Assembly: GCF_014337195.1 (NCBI RefSeq)
Contig: NZ_CP060634.1
Span: 186,001 to 250,000 of the forward strand
DNA from: Qiania dongpingensis
GTDB taxonomy: Bacteria > Bacillota > Clostridia > Lachnospirales > Lachnospiraceae
DNA length: 64,000 nucleotides
Direction of reading: 5' to 3'
Part shown: positions 17,501 to 24,451 of the stretch, piece after piece
How positions within the stretch are numbered: the stretch's first letter is position 1
How the letters are laid out: the number at the start of each line of letters is the position of its first letter
Made by a program: the position numbers and the translations under genes
Notes under the pieces: model-generated
The model's input: only the letters and a program-made list of their open reading frames with translations
Told to the model about the DNA's origin: nothing
Databases searched by the model: none

Positions 17501-17956
17501 TTGCCCGTTCCTGTTCGGGCTGTTGGTATAAACGCCCCATGTGAGAGAATAAGAGTAAGGGACGCTTTGCTGCTTCTCCCTGTCGTAACGGGTGTTCTCG
17601 TAAATGTGGTAGTTCATCTGATATACCCGGTTGCTGCGGGTATATCGGTCATATTCGCCTTTCTGCCACTCGTTAGAAGTGTGCTGCACAACGGTTGTCC
17701 TTGTGTATTCAATCGCTTTGTCAAGCAAAAGCGTTTTTCCCGCCTGCTGTTCCCAAGCGGCGGCGCGGGTTGAGAGATCGTTAAAAATCGCCTGTTCCGC
17801 TGCCGCGCTTTCCTCACGCATGGCGTGTAGCTGTTCCAGCGGCAAAGAAACATAGGGGGCAATATCCCCGTCCTTTGCTTCAAAATATATCCGGCGTTCT
17901 ATCCGCATGGTTTCGGCGGTTTCCAATTTGTCATGGTCGTATGAAGAATACGGCAT
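14558..17956 (-). CDS. Fused anti-restriction protein (ArdA + ArdC-like + YodL/DUF4316)
   Basis: 1132 residues, several modules in one chain. Residues 1-210: an ICE-specific N-terminal domain. About 240-460: an ArdA-type DNA-mimic domain, acidic, starting MSEQFSIMIGNRSRFEAGD. About 490-760: an ArdC-like domain with a metallopeptidase motif HEIAHAKLHD. About 800-910: YodL-like. 950 onward: DUF4316-like and a Lys/Gln-rich tail. ArdA and ArdC protect incoming DNA from host restriction, which suits an ICE just after transfer. Domain limits are approximate and by eye. The second oriT-like repeat lies 30 bases upstream of the start. Confidence 0.8.
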   Translation of the reverse strand: MPYSSYDHDKLETAETMRIERRIYFEAKDGDIAPYVSLPLEQLHAMREESAAAEQAIFNDLSTRAAAWEQQAGKTLLLDKAIEYTRTTVVQHTSNEWQKGEYDRYTRSNRVYQMNYHIYENTRYDREKQQSVPYSYSLTWGVYTNSPNRNGQAKIAGQDRKVFSDKAAMEKYLNGRIKAYDRLFTEISPPIPQEYAEHFKVNGMLLPGYTIEGEEPPQQQPQAAAIPETTGQQKEREHMSEQFSIMIGNRSRFEAGDPGGYWLDMPATKEQLQTAMQSVGITADNPQDFSIRGYSDDPEKHIALPYEMVCAADVDELNFLAARLEQLDPAEVGKLNAALQQKNGLANIGQVIDFTYNVDFYVHIPEVHTYRDLGDYYLNQSGMVQMPEEWKGGIDLTTFGRNAAAQEKGAFTEYGYIVESGDEWERQFEGREVPEEYRIMSYPQPERGEQDKAYMDAAETQQAAVQTAEPQQPRPVVPIILSSEKPGDKVKEITARLEQGIQAIFDSDRYKEFLTAMSKFHDYSLNNTILIAMQGGNLVKGYSQWQKEFDRHVKSGEKGIKIFAPAPYKVKKLVDKIDPDTRKPILDSEGKTVKEEKEVTVPAFKVVTVFDISQTEGKEFPDLSVKPLLADVEQYEDFFAALEKASPVPIAFEQITNGANGYFSLTDKRIAIKEGVSELQAVKTAIHEIAHAKLHDVDLNAPLEEQNRVDRRSREVQAESVAYTVCQHFGLDTSDYSFGYVAGWSSGKEMTELKASLETIQATAKELITEIEGHFTELQQQRQAEQEQEAKTKETLLLNGKEDSYGIYQLARREETMDLRFEPFDRLQATGHFVDRANYELVYTAPLTKDMTLGGIWEKFNIDRPADFKGHSLSVSDIVVLHQNGENTAHYVDSIGFQQVPEFLQEQAQQTPVFDKLSPEQQQALSDTVKDTLQLLVDADKRIYGDVTGKTLEAIAAQGYSYKGGQLEKQQPEATPESLMTGETVRTPRGNFYITDMSREQIEAAGFGFHHASEDGKYLIMGNGTQAYAIAAEQPQRDNPLKHVEDIVEQNDNNFDGIINNTPQTPTVADLEQRAKAGEAISVTDLAKAVKAEKREQPQKKPSILKKLDEYKKQAAQQPKDKQKEQKKDLEV

Positions 17957-17985
17957 ATTGTTTCATCACGTCCTTTCTCGATTTT

Positions 17986-18084
17986 TAAGGGTTTGGGACT
18001 ATCCCAACAAGCAAAATGCCCGCGCTTCCCATAGAGCAGCGCGGGTATTTCTCGCAAACGGGTACTCGTTTGCTGTGCTTGCTA
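17986..18084 (-). repeat. oriT/regulatory-type repeat, copy 2 (inverted)
   Basis: 99 bases that match copy 1 (12433-12497) in reverse orientation, including both palindromes, but with an extra ~34-base hairpin (CCCGCGCT paired with AGCGCGGG) inserted in the middle. Relative to the downstream minus-strand anti-restriction gene it occupies the same place as copy 1 relative to mobC. Confidence 0.7.
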
Positions 18085-18450
18085 TGTAGTTATTTTTATC
18101 CGTAAACGCCTGTTTCTCTCGCTTTCCGCTTTCTGCCTGCGGCGTATCTTTGCCGCACAATCGGGACAGTATTTCGCCCGATTGCTGCCCGCCGCAAACG
18201 TGCTGCCGCATACCGCGCAACGCTTCAAATCGGTTTCCCCGCTGCGGGTGATCTGTTCGCATAGCTGCCTGTCTGCGGGTAAAACCGCTTCGCGGAAATA
18301 ACGGCATAACAGCGAATAGCTGATACTCTGCACACAAACGCAAGTTTCCCCGTCGTCCAATAGCAGACAGTTCCCGCAATCATTGTTGGCGCACGCGGCT
18401 CGGGCCATTTTCTTAACGGCTCGATACTGCTTTTCATCAAGCCTAATCAT
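18082..18450 (-). CDS. Cysteine-rich VLP domain protein
   Basis: 122 residues with eleven cysteines, including CANNDCGNC and a C-terminal zinc ribbon CAVCGSTF...CPDC, and the motif YFREAVLPAD that names the Cys_rich_VLP family of ICE proteins. It probably binds zinc; function unknown. It overlaps the topoisomerase gene by 4 bases. Confidence 0.8.
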   Translation of the reverse strand: MIRLDEKQYRAVKKMARAACANNDCGNCLLLDDGETCVCVQSISYSLLCRYFREAVLPADRQLCEQITRSGETDLKRCAVCGSTFAAGSNRAKYCPDCAAKIRRRQKAESERNRRLRIKITT

Positions 18451-20522
18451 TTTCGGTTCTGCTCGACGCGGAAGTTTACATACTTGCCGCCTGTGTCGGC
18501 AAGCAGCACAACCCCGTCAAAGGTCTTTCCCGTTTTGGTGGAGTACATACCCTTGATTTTTACCTTTCCGTCTTTCAAAAGGGCGGCGGCAATCGCCTTT
18601 GTGAAAGTCTTTTTGCGCTGCTGAAAGAACAAGTCATTTTTCCACATGACAAAGCTGCACGCCCTGTCGGAACAGTAGTAGTTTTTCTTGCCCTCGTAAA
18701 CCGCCGCGCCGCAACGGGGGCAAGTGCCGATTGCTTCCCGCTGCGGGGTAAACAGTTTTGCTTTATCCTCGGAAATCGCGGAATAGGTCTTGACAAGCCC
18801 CGCTGTCATTTCCTCAATCCCTCGCATAAAGTCGGCGGGGCTGTCGCTGCCCTTTGCAATCCCGGTAAGGCGCGTTTCCCATTCTGCCGTAAGCTGCGGG
18901 GACGTAAGGCTTTCGGGCAGAATGGCGACAAGGTTATACCCGTCCTTTGTGGGGATTAGCTTCTTGCCCTTGCGCTCGGCAAAGCCCGCTGAAATGAGCT
19001 TTTCAATGATACCCGCCCGCGTCGCGGTGGTGCCTAATCCCTTGCGTTCCGCGTCCTCCGGCGTTTCCTCCTTGCCCGCGTTCTCCATAGCGGACAGAAG
19101 CGTATCTTCGGTATATGCTTTTGGGGGCTGCGTGTAACGCTCGGAGATCTCCGCTGCGGTATTTTCAAAGGTCTGTCCCTCGGTAAGCGGGGGCAAAACC
19201 GCTTCCGGCTCTGCGTCCTCGTCCTGTTCCTCGGACGCGGCGCGGGATAATCTTTCAATCTCACGCCAACCCTCGCAAAGCGTTGTCCTGCCCTTTGCGG
19301 TAAAGGTATAGCCGCCGCAAGTGAAAACCGCCGTAACCGCTTCATACGCATAGGGCGCGGCTGCGGCGCAAAGCAGCTTTGCACACACAAGGGTCATAAG
19401 TTTTGTTTCGCTGTCGGCAAGGGAAGCAAAGCCCGCTTTCAAAAACTCGGCTGTCGGCAAAATAGCGTGGTGGTCGGTTACTTTGCTGTTGTCGCAAACC
19501 CTTATAAGGTCTGCTTGCAGCTTCACGTCCCGCATAAAGGGAAGCAGCGAACAAAGCCCGGTAATGAGTTCCTTTGTGCTGTCCTGCATATCGGAAGTGA
19601 TATATTTGCTGTCGGTGCGGGGATAGGTCAAAAGCCGCTTTTCATAGAGGGCTTGCGCATAATCAAGGGTCTGTTTCGCCGTAAATCCATACAGGCGGTT
19701 AGCTTCGCGCTGTAACGCGGTAAGGTCAAACAGCTTCGGCGGGGCAACGGTCTTTTTCTCTTTTTTGAGGGAAGTACAAACGGCTTGCGATTTCTCGCAA
19801 GCCGCTTTCATCTGCTGCGCTGCCGCTTCGTCGTTCAGTCTTTCGGACAAAGCCGAAACACCGCCCGCGTCCAGACGGACAACATGATATTTTTCTTTCT
19901 TAAAGCTGCTGATCGCATAGTCGCGGTTTACCAGCATGGTAAGGGTGGGCGTTTGCACTCTGCCGACATTCAGCGTTTTGTGATAGAGGATAGAGAAAAG
20001 GCGGGTCGCGTTAATCCCGACAAGCCAATCTGCCTTTGCTCTGCAAAGCGCGGATTGATAGAGGTTGTCATAGCTGCGCCCGTCTTTGAGGTTTGAAAAG
20101 CCCTCGCGGATTGCGCTTTCTTCCATGCTGCTAATCCAAAGGCGGGAAAAGGGCTTTTTGCAATTTGCCTGTTCGTAGACAAATCGAAAAATGAGTTCTC
20201 CCTCGCGCCCGCTGTCGCACGCATTGACAATCTCGGAAACGTCGCTGCGGTGCATAAGGTCTTTGAGTACGGAAAACTGCTGCTCCTTGCCGCTGGCAAC
20301 GATAAACTGCCAATCCTGCGGGACAATGGGGAGATCGTCATACTTCCATTTTCGGTACTGCTCGTTGTAGGTCGCCGCGTCCGCAAGGCTAATCAAATGC
20401 CCGATACACCAGGACACAAGGTAGCCGCTGCCCTCAAAATATCCGCTGCGCTTTTCATTCGCGCAAAGTACGGCGGCAATCGCCGCCCCGACGCTCGGTT
20501 TCTCTGCAATTACAAGTTTCAT
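18447..20522 (-). CDS. topB: DNA topoisomerase III (TopB-like)
   Basis: Type IA topoisomerase of 691 residues. The N-terminal TOPRIM domain has MKLVIAEKPSVG and CDSGREGELIFR; the active-site region has LTYPRTDSKYIT with the catalytic Tyr at about residue 300; a C-terminal zinc finger (CPRCGAAVYEGKKNYYC) follows. Tn1549-like ICEs carry their own copy, thought to resolve intermediates of transfer replication. It overlaps neighbours by 4 bases on each side. Confidence 0.92.
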   Translation of the reverse strand: MKLVIAEKPSVGAAIAAVLCANEKRSGYFEGSGYLVSWCIGHLISLADAATYNEQYRKWKYDDLPIVPQDWQFIVASGKEQQFSVLKDLMHRSDVSEIVNACDSGREGELIFRFVYEQANCKKPFSRLWISSMEESAIREGFSNLKDGRSYDNLYQSALCRAKADWLVGINATRLFSILYHKTLNVGRVQTPTLTMLVNRDYAISSFKKEKYHVVRLDAGGVSALSERLNDEAAAQQMKAACEKSQAVCTSLKKEKKTVAPPKLFDLTALQREANRLYGFTAKQTLDYAQALYEKRLLTYPRTDSKYITSDMQDSTKELITGLCSLLPFMRDVKLQADLIRVCDNSKVTDHHAILPTAEFLKAGFASLADSETKLMTLVCAKLLCAAAAPYAYEAVTAVFTCGGYTFTAKGRTTLCEGWREIERLSRAASEEQDEDAEPEAVLPPLTEGQTFENTAAEISERYTQPPKAYTEDTLLSAMENAGKEETPEDAERKGLGTTATRAGIIEKLISAGFAERKGKKLIPTKDGYNLVAILPESLTSPQLTAEWETRLTGIAKGSDSPADFMRGIEEMTAGLVKTYSAISEDKAKLFTPQREAIGTCPRCGAAVYEGKKNYYCSDRACSFVMWKNDLFFQQRKKTFTKAIAAALLKDGKVKIKGMYSTKTGKTFDGVVLLADTGGKYVNFRVEQNRK

Positions 20523-21250
20523 ACTTCCTCGTCCTCCTGCTCGGTTTCTAATTCTTCCGCGTCCTCGTCGTCCTCGTCAAAGTCGAGATCGTCAAGGTTG
20601 CTGCTGCCTTTTGCCGCGTCCTTTTTGGGCTTCATAATCTTAAAGTAATAGAACGCGCCGCCGCCCGCTGCGGCAAGAAGCAGCACGACAAGCAGAATAG
20701 CACCGCCCATGCCGCCGCCTTTATCTTCCTCCGGCTCCGGCTGCTCGGTTTCTTCCAGCTCCGGCTCGGCTTCCTTGCCCGCGCACTCGCTCATGTTGAC
20801 GCTGCAAACGGGGCAATCGGTGTTGATGCTTCCGGCAACGCATTTTTCAGTACAGCTACAAGCGGGGGTTTCGGTCTGTTCGTCCTCCATAAGCTGCAAA
20901 AGGTCTTTTTCATCAACTTGATTGAGGAAATGGACGGTGTTTTCTCCGTCCTCGGCTCGGTCAATGATGATGTAAAAATAGTTTCCGTTTTTCGTAACGA
21001 CGGTAATAAACTGTTTATCGCCGGACGCTTCGCCCGTTATGTCGTCCACAAGGCTCATGTTGCCCTCCGGCGTTAAGGGCTGCGGCTCATAGCCGCCCGT
21101 CGTTTCTTCCGGCTCGGTTTCGGTTACGGGGGTAGGCGGCTCGTCGCTCACATCACCGCCGCCCGCAAAAGCGGTAACAGAAAAGCCGCCCATGAGTACA
21201 AGGGCGGCAAGCAAAGCGGTAACGCTGCGGAACAGTTTTTTATGCTTCAT
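20519..21250 (-). CDS. DUF4366 membrane-anchored ICE protein
   Basis: 243 residues: a cleavable signal peptide (LLAALVLMGGFSVTAFA), an extracellular Pro/Glu/Thr-rich region, a Cys cluster (CSCTEKC...CPVC), one membrane helix (GAILLVVLLLAAAGGGAFYY) and an acidic cytoplasmic tail. It belongs to the DUF4366 family of the conjugation module and is likely a cell-surface part of the transfer machine. The ATG at 21250 has GAGGAAA before it and lies inside the end of the DUF4315 gene. Confidence 0.8.
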   Translation of the reverse strand: MKHKKLFRSVTALLAALVLMGGFSVTAFAGGGDVSDEPPTPVTETEPEETTGGYEPQPLTPEGNMSLVDDITGEASGDKQFITVVTKNGNYFYIIIDRAEDGENTVHFLNQVDEKDLLQLMEDEQTETPACSCTEKCVAGSINTDCPVCSVNMSECAGKEAEPELEETEQPEPEEDKGGGMGGAILLVVLLLAAAGGGAFYYFKIMKPKKDAAKGSSNLDDLDFDEDDEDAEELETEQEDEEV

Positions 21251-21506
21251 CTTCGGTTTCCTCCTGTTCGTCGGTATAGTCTGCGTCCGGCTGCGGCAAG
21301 GCAATTTCGCCGCTGGCGTAAGCGGAGAGGAACGCGGCAAGCTGCGCCCCGTCAAGGTGTACCGCTTTCACCATTTGAACGATCTGCGCGTTTTCTTCCT
21401 CGATTTTCTGCGCTTCAAGGTCTTTCAGCCTTTTTTGGTATTCAAGGATTTTCGCCCTCGTTTTCTCAATATCCCGTTCGATACGGTCAAGTTTCGTGTT
21501 TGCCAT
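21240..21506 (-). CDS. DUF4315 coiled-coil ICE protein
   Basis: 88 residues; the first 45 form a heptad-like coiled coil (LDRIERDIEKTRAKILEYQK), followed by an acidic tail. It belongs to DUF4315, a constant small member of Tn1549-type conjugation modules with unknown role. Confidence 0.8.
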   Translation of the reverse strand: MANTKLDRIERDIEKTRAKILEYQKRLKDLEAQKIEEENAQIVQMVKAVHLDGAQLAAFLSAYASGEIALPQPDADYTDEQEETEDEA

Positions 21507-21527
21507 AGAAATTAACTCCTTTCAAAG

Positions 21528-23498
21528 TCAGTTGTAATGTAGCCGCCCATAGGCGTAAAAATGGGATTGCCAATAGCTTGTATCAAGTTTTGTGTATTGT
21601 ATCGGGTCGCCACAATGCAGCATGACGGGGCTTCCGTCCCCGTCCTCGCCAACGTAGATACCCACATGAGATACCCCCGGCGTGTCGTATGTACCCGTAA
21701 AGAAAACCAAATCCCCCGGCTGCGGGTTGGAAACGCGGGTTGAAATGTTGTAAAGCCCCTGCGCCCCAAGTCTGCCCGTATTGTATAAGCCGCTGTTCGT
21801 CAGCACATAGCTAACAAAACCGCTGCAATCAAAAGAGGTTTCCGGGGTGCTGCCGCCCCACACATAGGGAAAGCCGACGTATTTATCCGCTTCCTCAATG
21901 AGCCGCGCAAACTTTTCATCGGAATTAAGCAGCGCGGCGGGTACTTCGTAATCGGCGGGCGGGTTTTCATAGTATTTTGACACATAGCCGGACGACGGGA
22001 ACAAATCGGGGCGGTTCCCCAGCGACGACATATACATAGCGTACATGGATAGCTGTTCCTCGCCCATAATGTAGACGGGGACATGGGAAAGGTTGAAGTT
22101 TTCCAAATCCACATGAAGAATGTAATAGTTATATGGGACTTCAACCTCATATTCGTTGCCCTCGCTGTCCGTCCTCGTTTCGGTGCGGTAGCGTACCTCG
22201 ACTTCCTCCGTAACGGTCAAGATATACTGTTTCTCAAAGAGCATTTCAAGGGTGCTTTGCGCTTCATCAAGGGTAAACACGCCCTCATGCAGCGCGGAAA
22301 GGATAGAGATTAGCACATAGGGGTCATGCTCGATCTCGTCTGCGTTCACCCGGTATTCGTCGTAGCCGGGGTATTCGCGCTCGATATTATTCAGCATATC
22401 CTGTAACTCTGCTTCCATATCGGTGTAAGCTGCTTCCGCGCCCGTAATATCCGCGTCCTCGGAAAGATAGGACGACGCAATCAAGCCGCTACCGCTGTTG
22501 CCGCCAAAGAGGGAGCAAGAGGACAAGCCGCCGAAAAGCAGCAGCACGATAAAGGCAATCCCGCCCACAAGCAAGCAGCCTTTCCAATGCCGGACGACAA
22601 AGAACGTCGCCCGTTTGGTTTCCTGCGCGGTTTTCTTCGCTGCCTTTGCGGTGGCTTCGGCGGTCTTTTTCACCTTGCCGCCCGCTTTCAGCGTCTTTGC
22701 ATACTGCTTTTTAATGCGCTGCTTCTGCCAAAAACGGGAAATGGGGTTAGAGTGCGCAAGGGCGGGGTTATCGTGCAGCGCCTTTTGATAGAGGAAATCG
22801 GCGTTTGCCTTTACCGCCTTTCTCTCCGCTGCCGCCGCTGCCCGGTAGGGTTTCAGCTTGTGGCTGCGTATGCCGCGTTTTACCGTCCGCGCCGCCATGC
22901 CGCCCGCTTTCTCGCCCGCAAGTTCTACCCGGTGCCCGCTTTCCACACCGACGTTTTCTTTCTCTACCTCGTAGATTTTTCCATGTACGGTGCTGTTTAA
23001 CTCCTGCGCCGGACGTGATAAGGGGTTATGCCGCAACTTGCCGTTTGGGGGCTTATCCGTCTTTTCAAAGGAAAGGCGCGTTTTTGCCCTGCCTTTCGCT
23101 TCGTTAAAAACGCGCTCTTTCTTGATTTTGGTATGCTTGGGGATAGCCGCCCGCGCCGCGTCTAAACGGTCTGCCGCCTTGTCCGACTTCCTAATTGCCT
23201 TTTGAAGTTCCGGCGTTGCCCGTTCCTCTGCGGAAAACTGCAAGCGGGAAGTATGGGTTTTAAGCTGCGCTGCGTCAAGGCTCTTTTTCTCCGCGCCCTT
23301 TTCTAAATGGCGGCTAACCTCTGTGCTGATACGTTGGGTCGCTTTTTCCGCTGCTCCCGCTGCGGGGGCTGAATAGTTTTCCTCCGGCGGTCTTTCGCTG
23401 ATACTCGTCGTTTCGCCCGTCGTAAGGTTTTCCGCAATCGCCCCGTCGCGGGTCATTTTCTGCGTTACCTTGTCGGGGGCTTTTAATTCCTTGCTCAA
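21528..23498 (-). CDS. Conjugation-module NlpC/P60 (C40) peptidase, CD1108 family
   Basis: 656 residues. A long basic cytoplasmic N-terminus (about 1-300) is followed by one membrane helix (GCLLVGGIAFIVLLLFGG), an extracellular linker domain, and a C-terminal NlpC/P60 peptidase with the catalytic Cys in FDCSGFV and His in VSHVGIYVG. It cuts peptidoglycan peptides to let the transfer channel pass the wall. No lysozyme domain is seen, so it is the single-enzyme form. It overlaps the methyltransferase gene by 4 bases. Confidence 0.88.
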   Translation of the reverse strand: MSKELKAPDKVTQKMTRDGAIAENLTTGETTSISERPPEENYSAPAAGAAEKATQRISTEVSRHLEKGAEKKSLDAAQLKTHTSRLQFSAEERATPELQKAIRKSDKAADRLDAARAAIPKHTKIKKERVFNEAKGRAKTRLSFEKTDKPPNGKLRHNPLSRPAQELNSTVHGKIYEVEKENVGVESGHRVELAGEKAGGMAARTVKRGIRSHKLKPYRAAAAAERKAVKANADFLYQKALHDNPALAHSNPISRFWQKQRIKKQYAKTLKAGGKVKKTAEATAKAAKKTAQETKRATFFVVRHWKGCLLVGGIAFIVLLLFGGLSSCSLFGGNSGSGLIASSYLSEDADITGAEAAYTDMEAELQDMLNNIEREYPGYDEYRVNADEIEHDPYVLISILSALHEGVFTLDEAQSTLEMLFEKQYILTVTEEVEVRYRTETRTDSEGNEYEVEVPYNYYILHVDLENFNLSHVPVYIMGEEQLSMYAMYMSSLGNRPDLFPSSGYVSKYYENPPADYEVPAALLNSDEKFARLIEEADKYVGFPYVWGGSTPETSFDCSGFVSYVLTNSGLYNTGRLGAQGLYNISTRVSNPQPGDLVFFTGTYDTPGVSHVGIYVGEDGDGSPVMLHCGDPIQYTKLDTSYWQSHFYAYGRLHYN

Positions 23499-24451
23499 TG
23501 TTCATCACCTCCAATACGCTGTTTTGCAAGGGTGCAGTATTCGGGGTTGATCTCTATACCGATATAGCGGCGGGAAAGGCTTTTTGCCGCCGCTGCGGTC
23601 GTGCCGCTGCCTAAAAACGGGTCAAGCACAATCCCGCCGACAGGACAGCCCGCCAAAATGCACGTTTCCGCAAGTTTGGGCGGGAACGCTGCAAAATGCC
23701 CGCCGCGATAGGAAGTTGTGTTGATCTGCCAAACGTTGCGGCGGCTGCGGACGGGGGAAATCATTTCGTCGGTGTATGCGCCTTTCCTGCGGGGGCGGTT
23801 GATTTTCTGCGGCTGGTTTTGCCCCGGAACGGTAGCGGCATATTTGTTGCCTTTCCCAACTCCGCTTTTCAGCCGTACCGCCGTTGTGGGGGCTATCGGC
23901 TCGGCTACTGCCTGCCAATCGTAGTAATATTTCTTTGACTTGGTAAGCAGAAACACATATTCATAGCAGCGGGTCGGTCTGTCCCGCGTGCTTTCCGGCA
24001 TGGCGTTTCCCTTGTGCCAAATGATAGAACTTCGCAAATACCAACCGTCGCCCCGCAAGGCAAGGGCTACAAGCCACGGAATACCGATTAGGTCTTTCGG
24101 CTTGCAGCCGGGGGCGCGGTGGTTTACCGCCACTTGCTGCCCGTTCCTGCCTTTGGGGTATTTCGGGTCTTGGTGGTCGGCTTTGCTGCCTGTGCCGCAA
24201 TAAGTGTCCGCGATATTCAGCCAACAAGTACCCTCCGGCGTAAGCACCCGCTTTACCTCATGGAAAACCGCCGTAATGCGGGAAACATATTCCTCCGGCG
24301 TTGCTTCACGCCCGATCTGCCCGTCTGTGCCGTAATCGCGCAAAGCATAGTAGGGCGGGGACGTTACGCAACAATCCAAACAGTTATCCGGCAAGGTTTG
24401 AAGCACCTGCAAGCTGTCGCCGCAATAGATTTTATCCGTTTCTATCCTCAT
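23495..24451 (-). CDS. Orphan DNA methyltransferase (beta-class N4/N6)
   Basis: 318 residues. The catalytic motif TSPPYYALRDYG precedes the AdoMet motif DPFLGSGTTAAAA, the order of beta-class amino-methyltransferases; TSPP suggests N4-cytosine more than N6-adenine. No restriction partner is adjacent. It overlaps the conjugation genes on both sides by 4 bases, so it is made with the transfer apparatus and may mark ICE DNA against host restriction (inference). Confidence 0.85.
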   Translation of the reverse strand: MRIETDKIYCGDSLQVLQTLPDNCLDCCVTSPPYYALRDYGTDGQIGREATPEEYVSRITAVFHEVKRVLTPEGTCWLNIADTYCGTGSKADHQDPKYPKGRNGQQVAVNHRAPGCKPKDLIGIPWLVALALRGDGWYLRSSIIWHKGNAMPESTRDRPTRCYEYVFLLTKSKKYYYDWQAVAEPIAPTTAVRLKSGVGKGNKYAATVPGQNQPQKINRPRRKGAYTDEMISPVRSRRNVWQINTTSYRGGHFAAFPPKLAETCILAGCPVGGIVLDPFLGSGTTAAAAKSLSRRYIGIEINPEYCTLAKQRIGGDEH

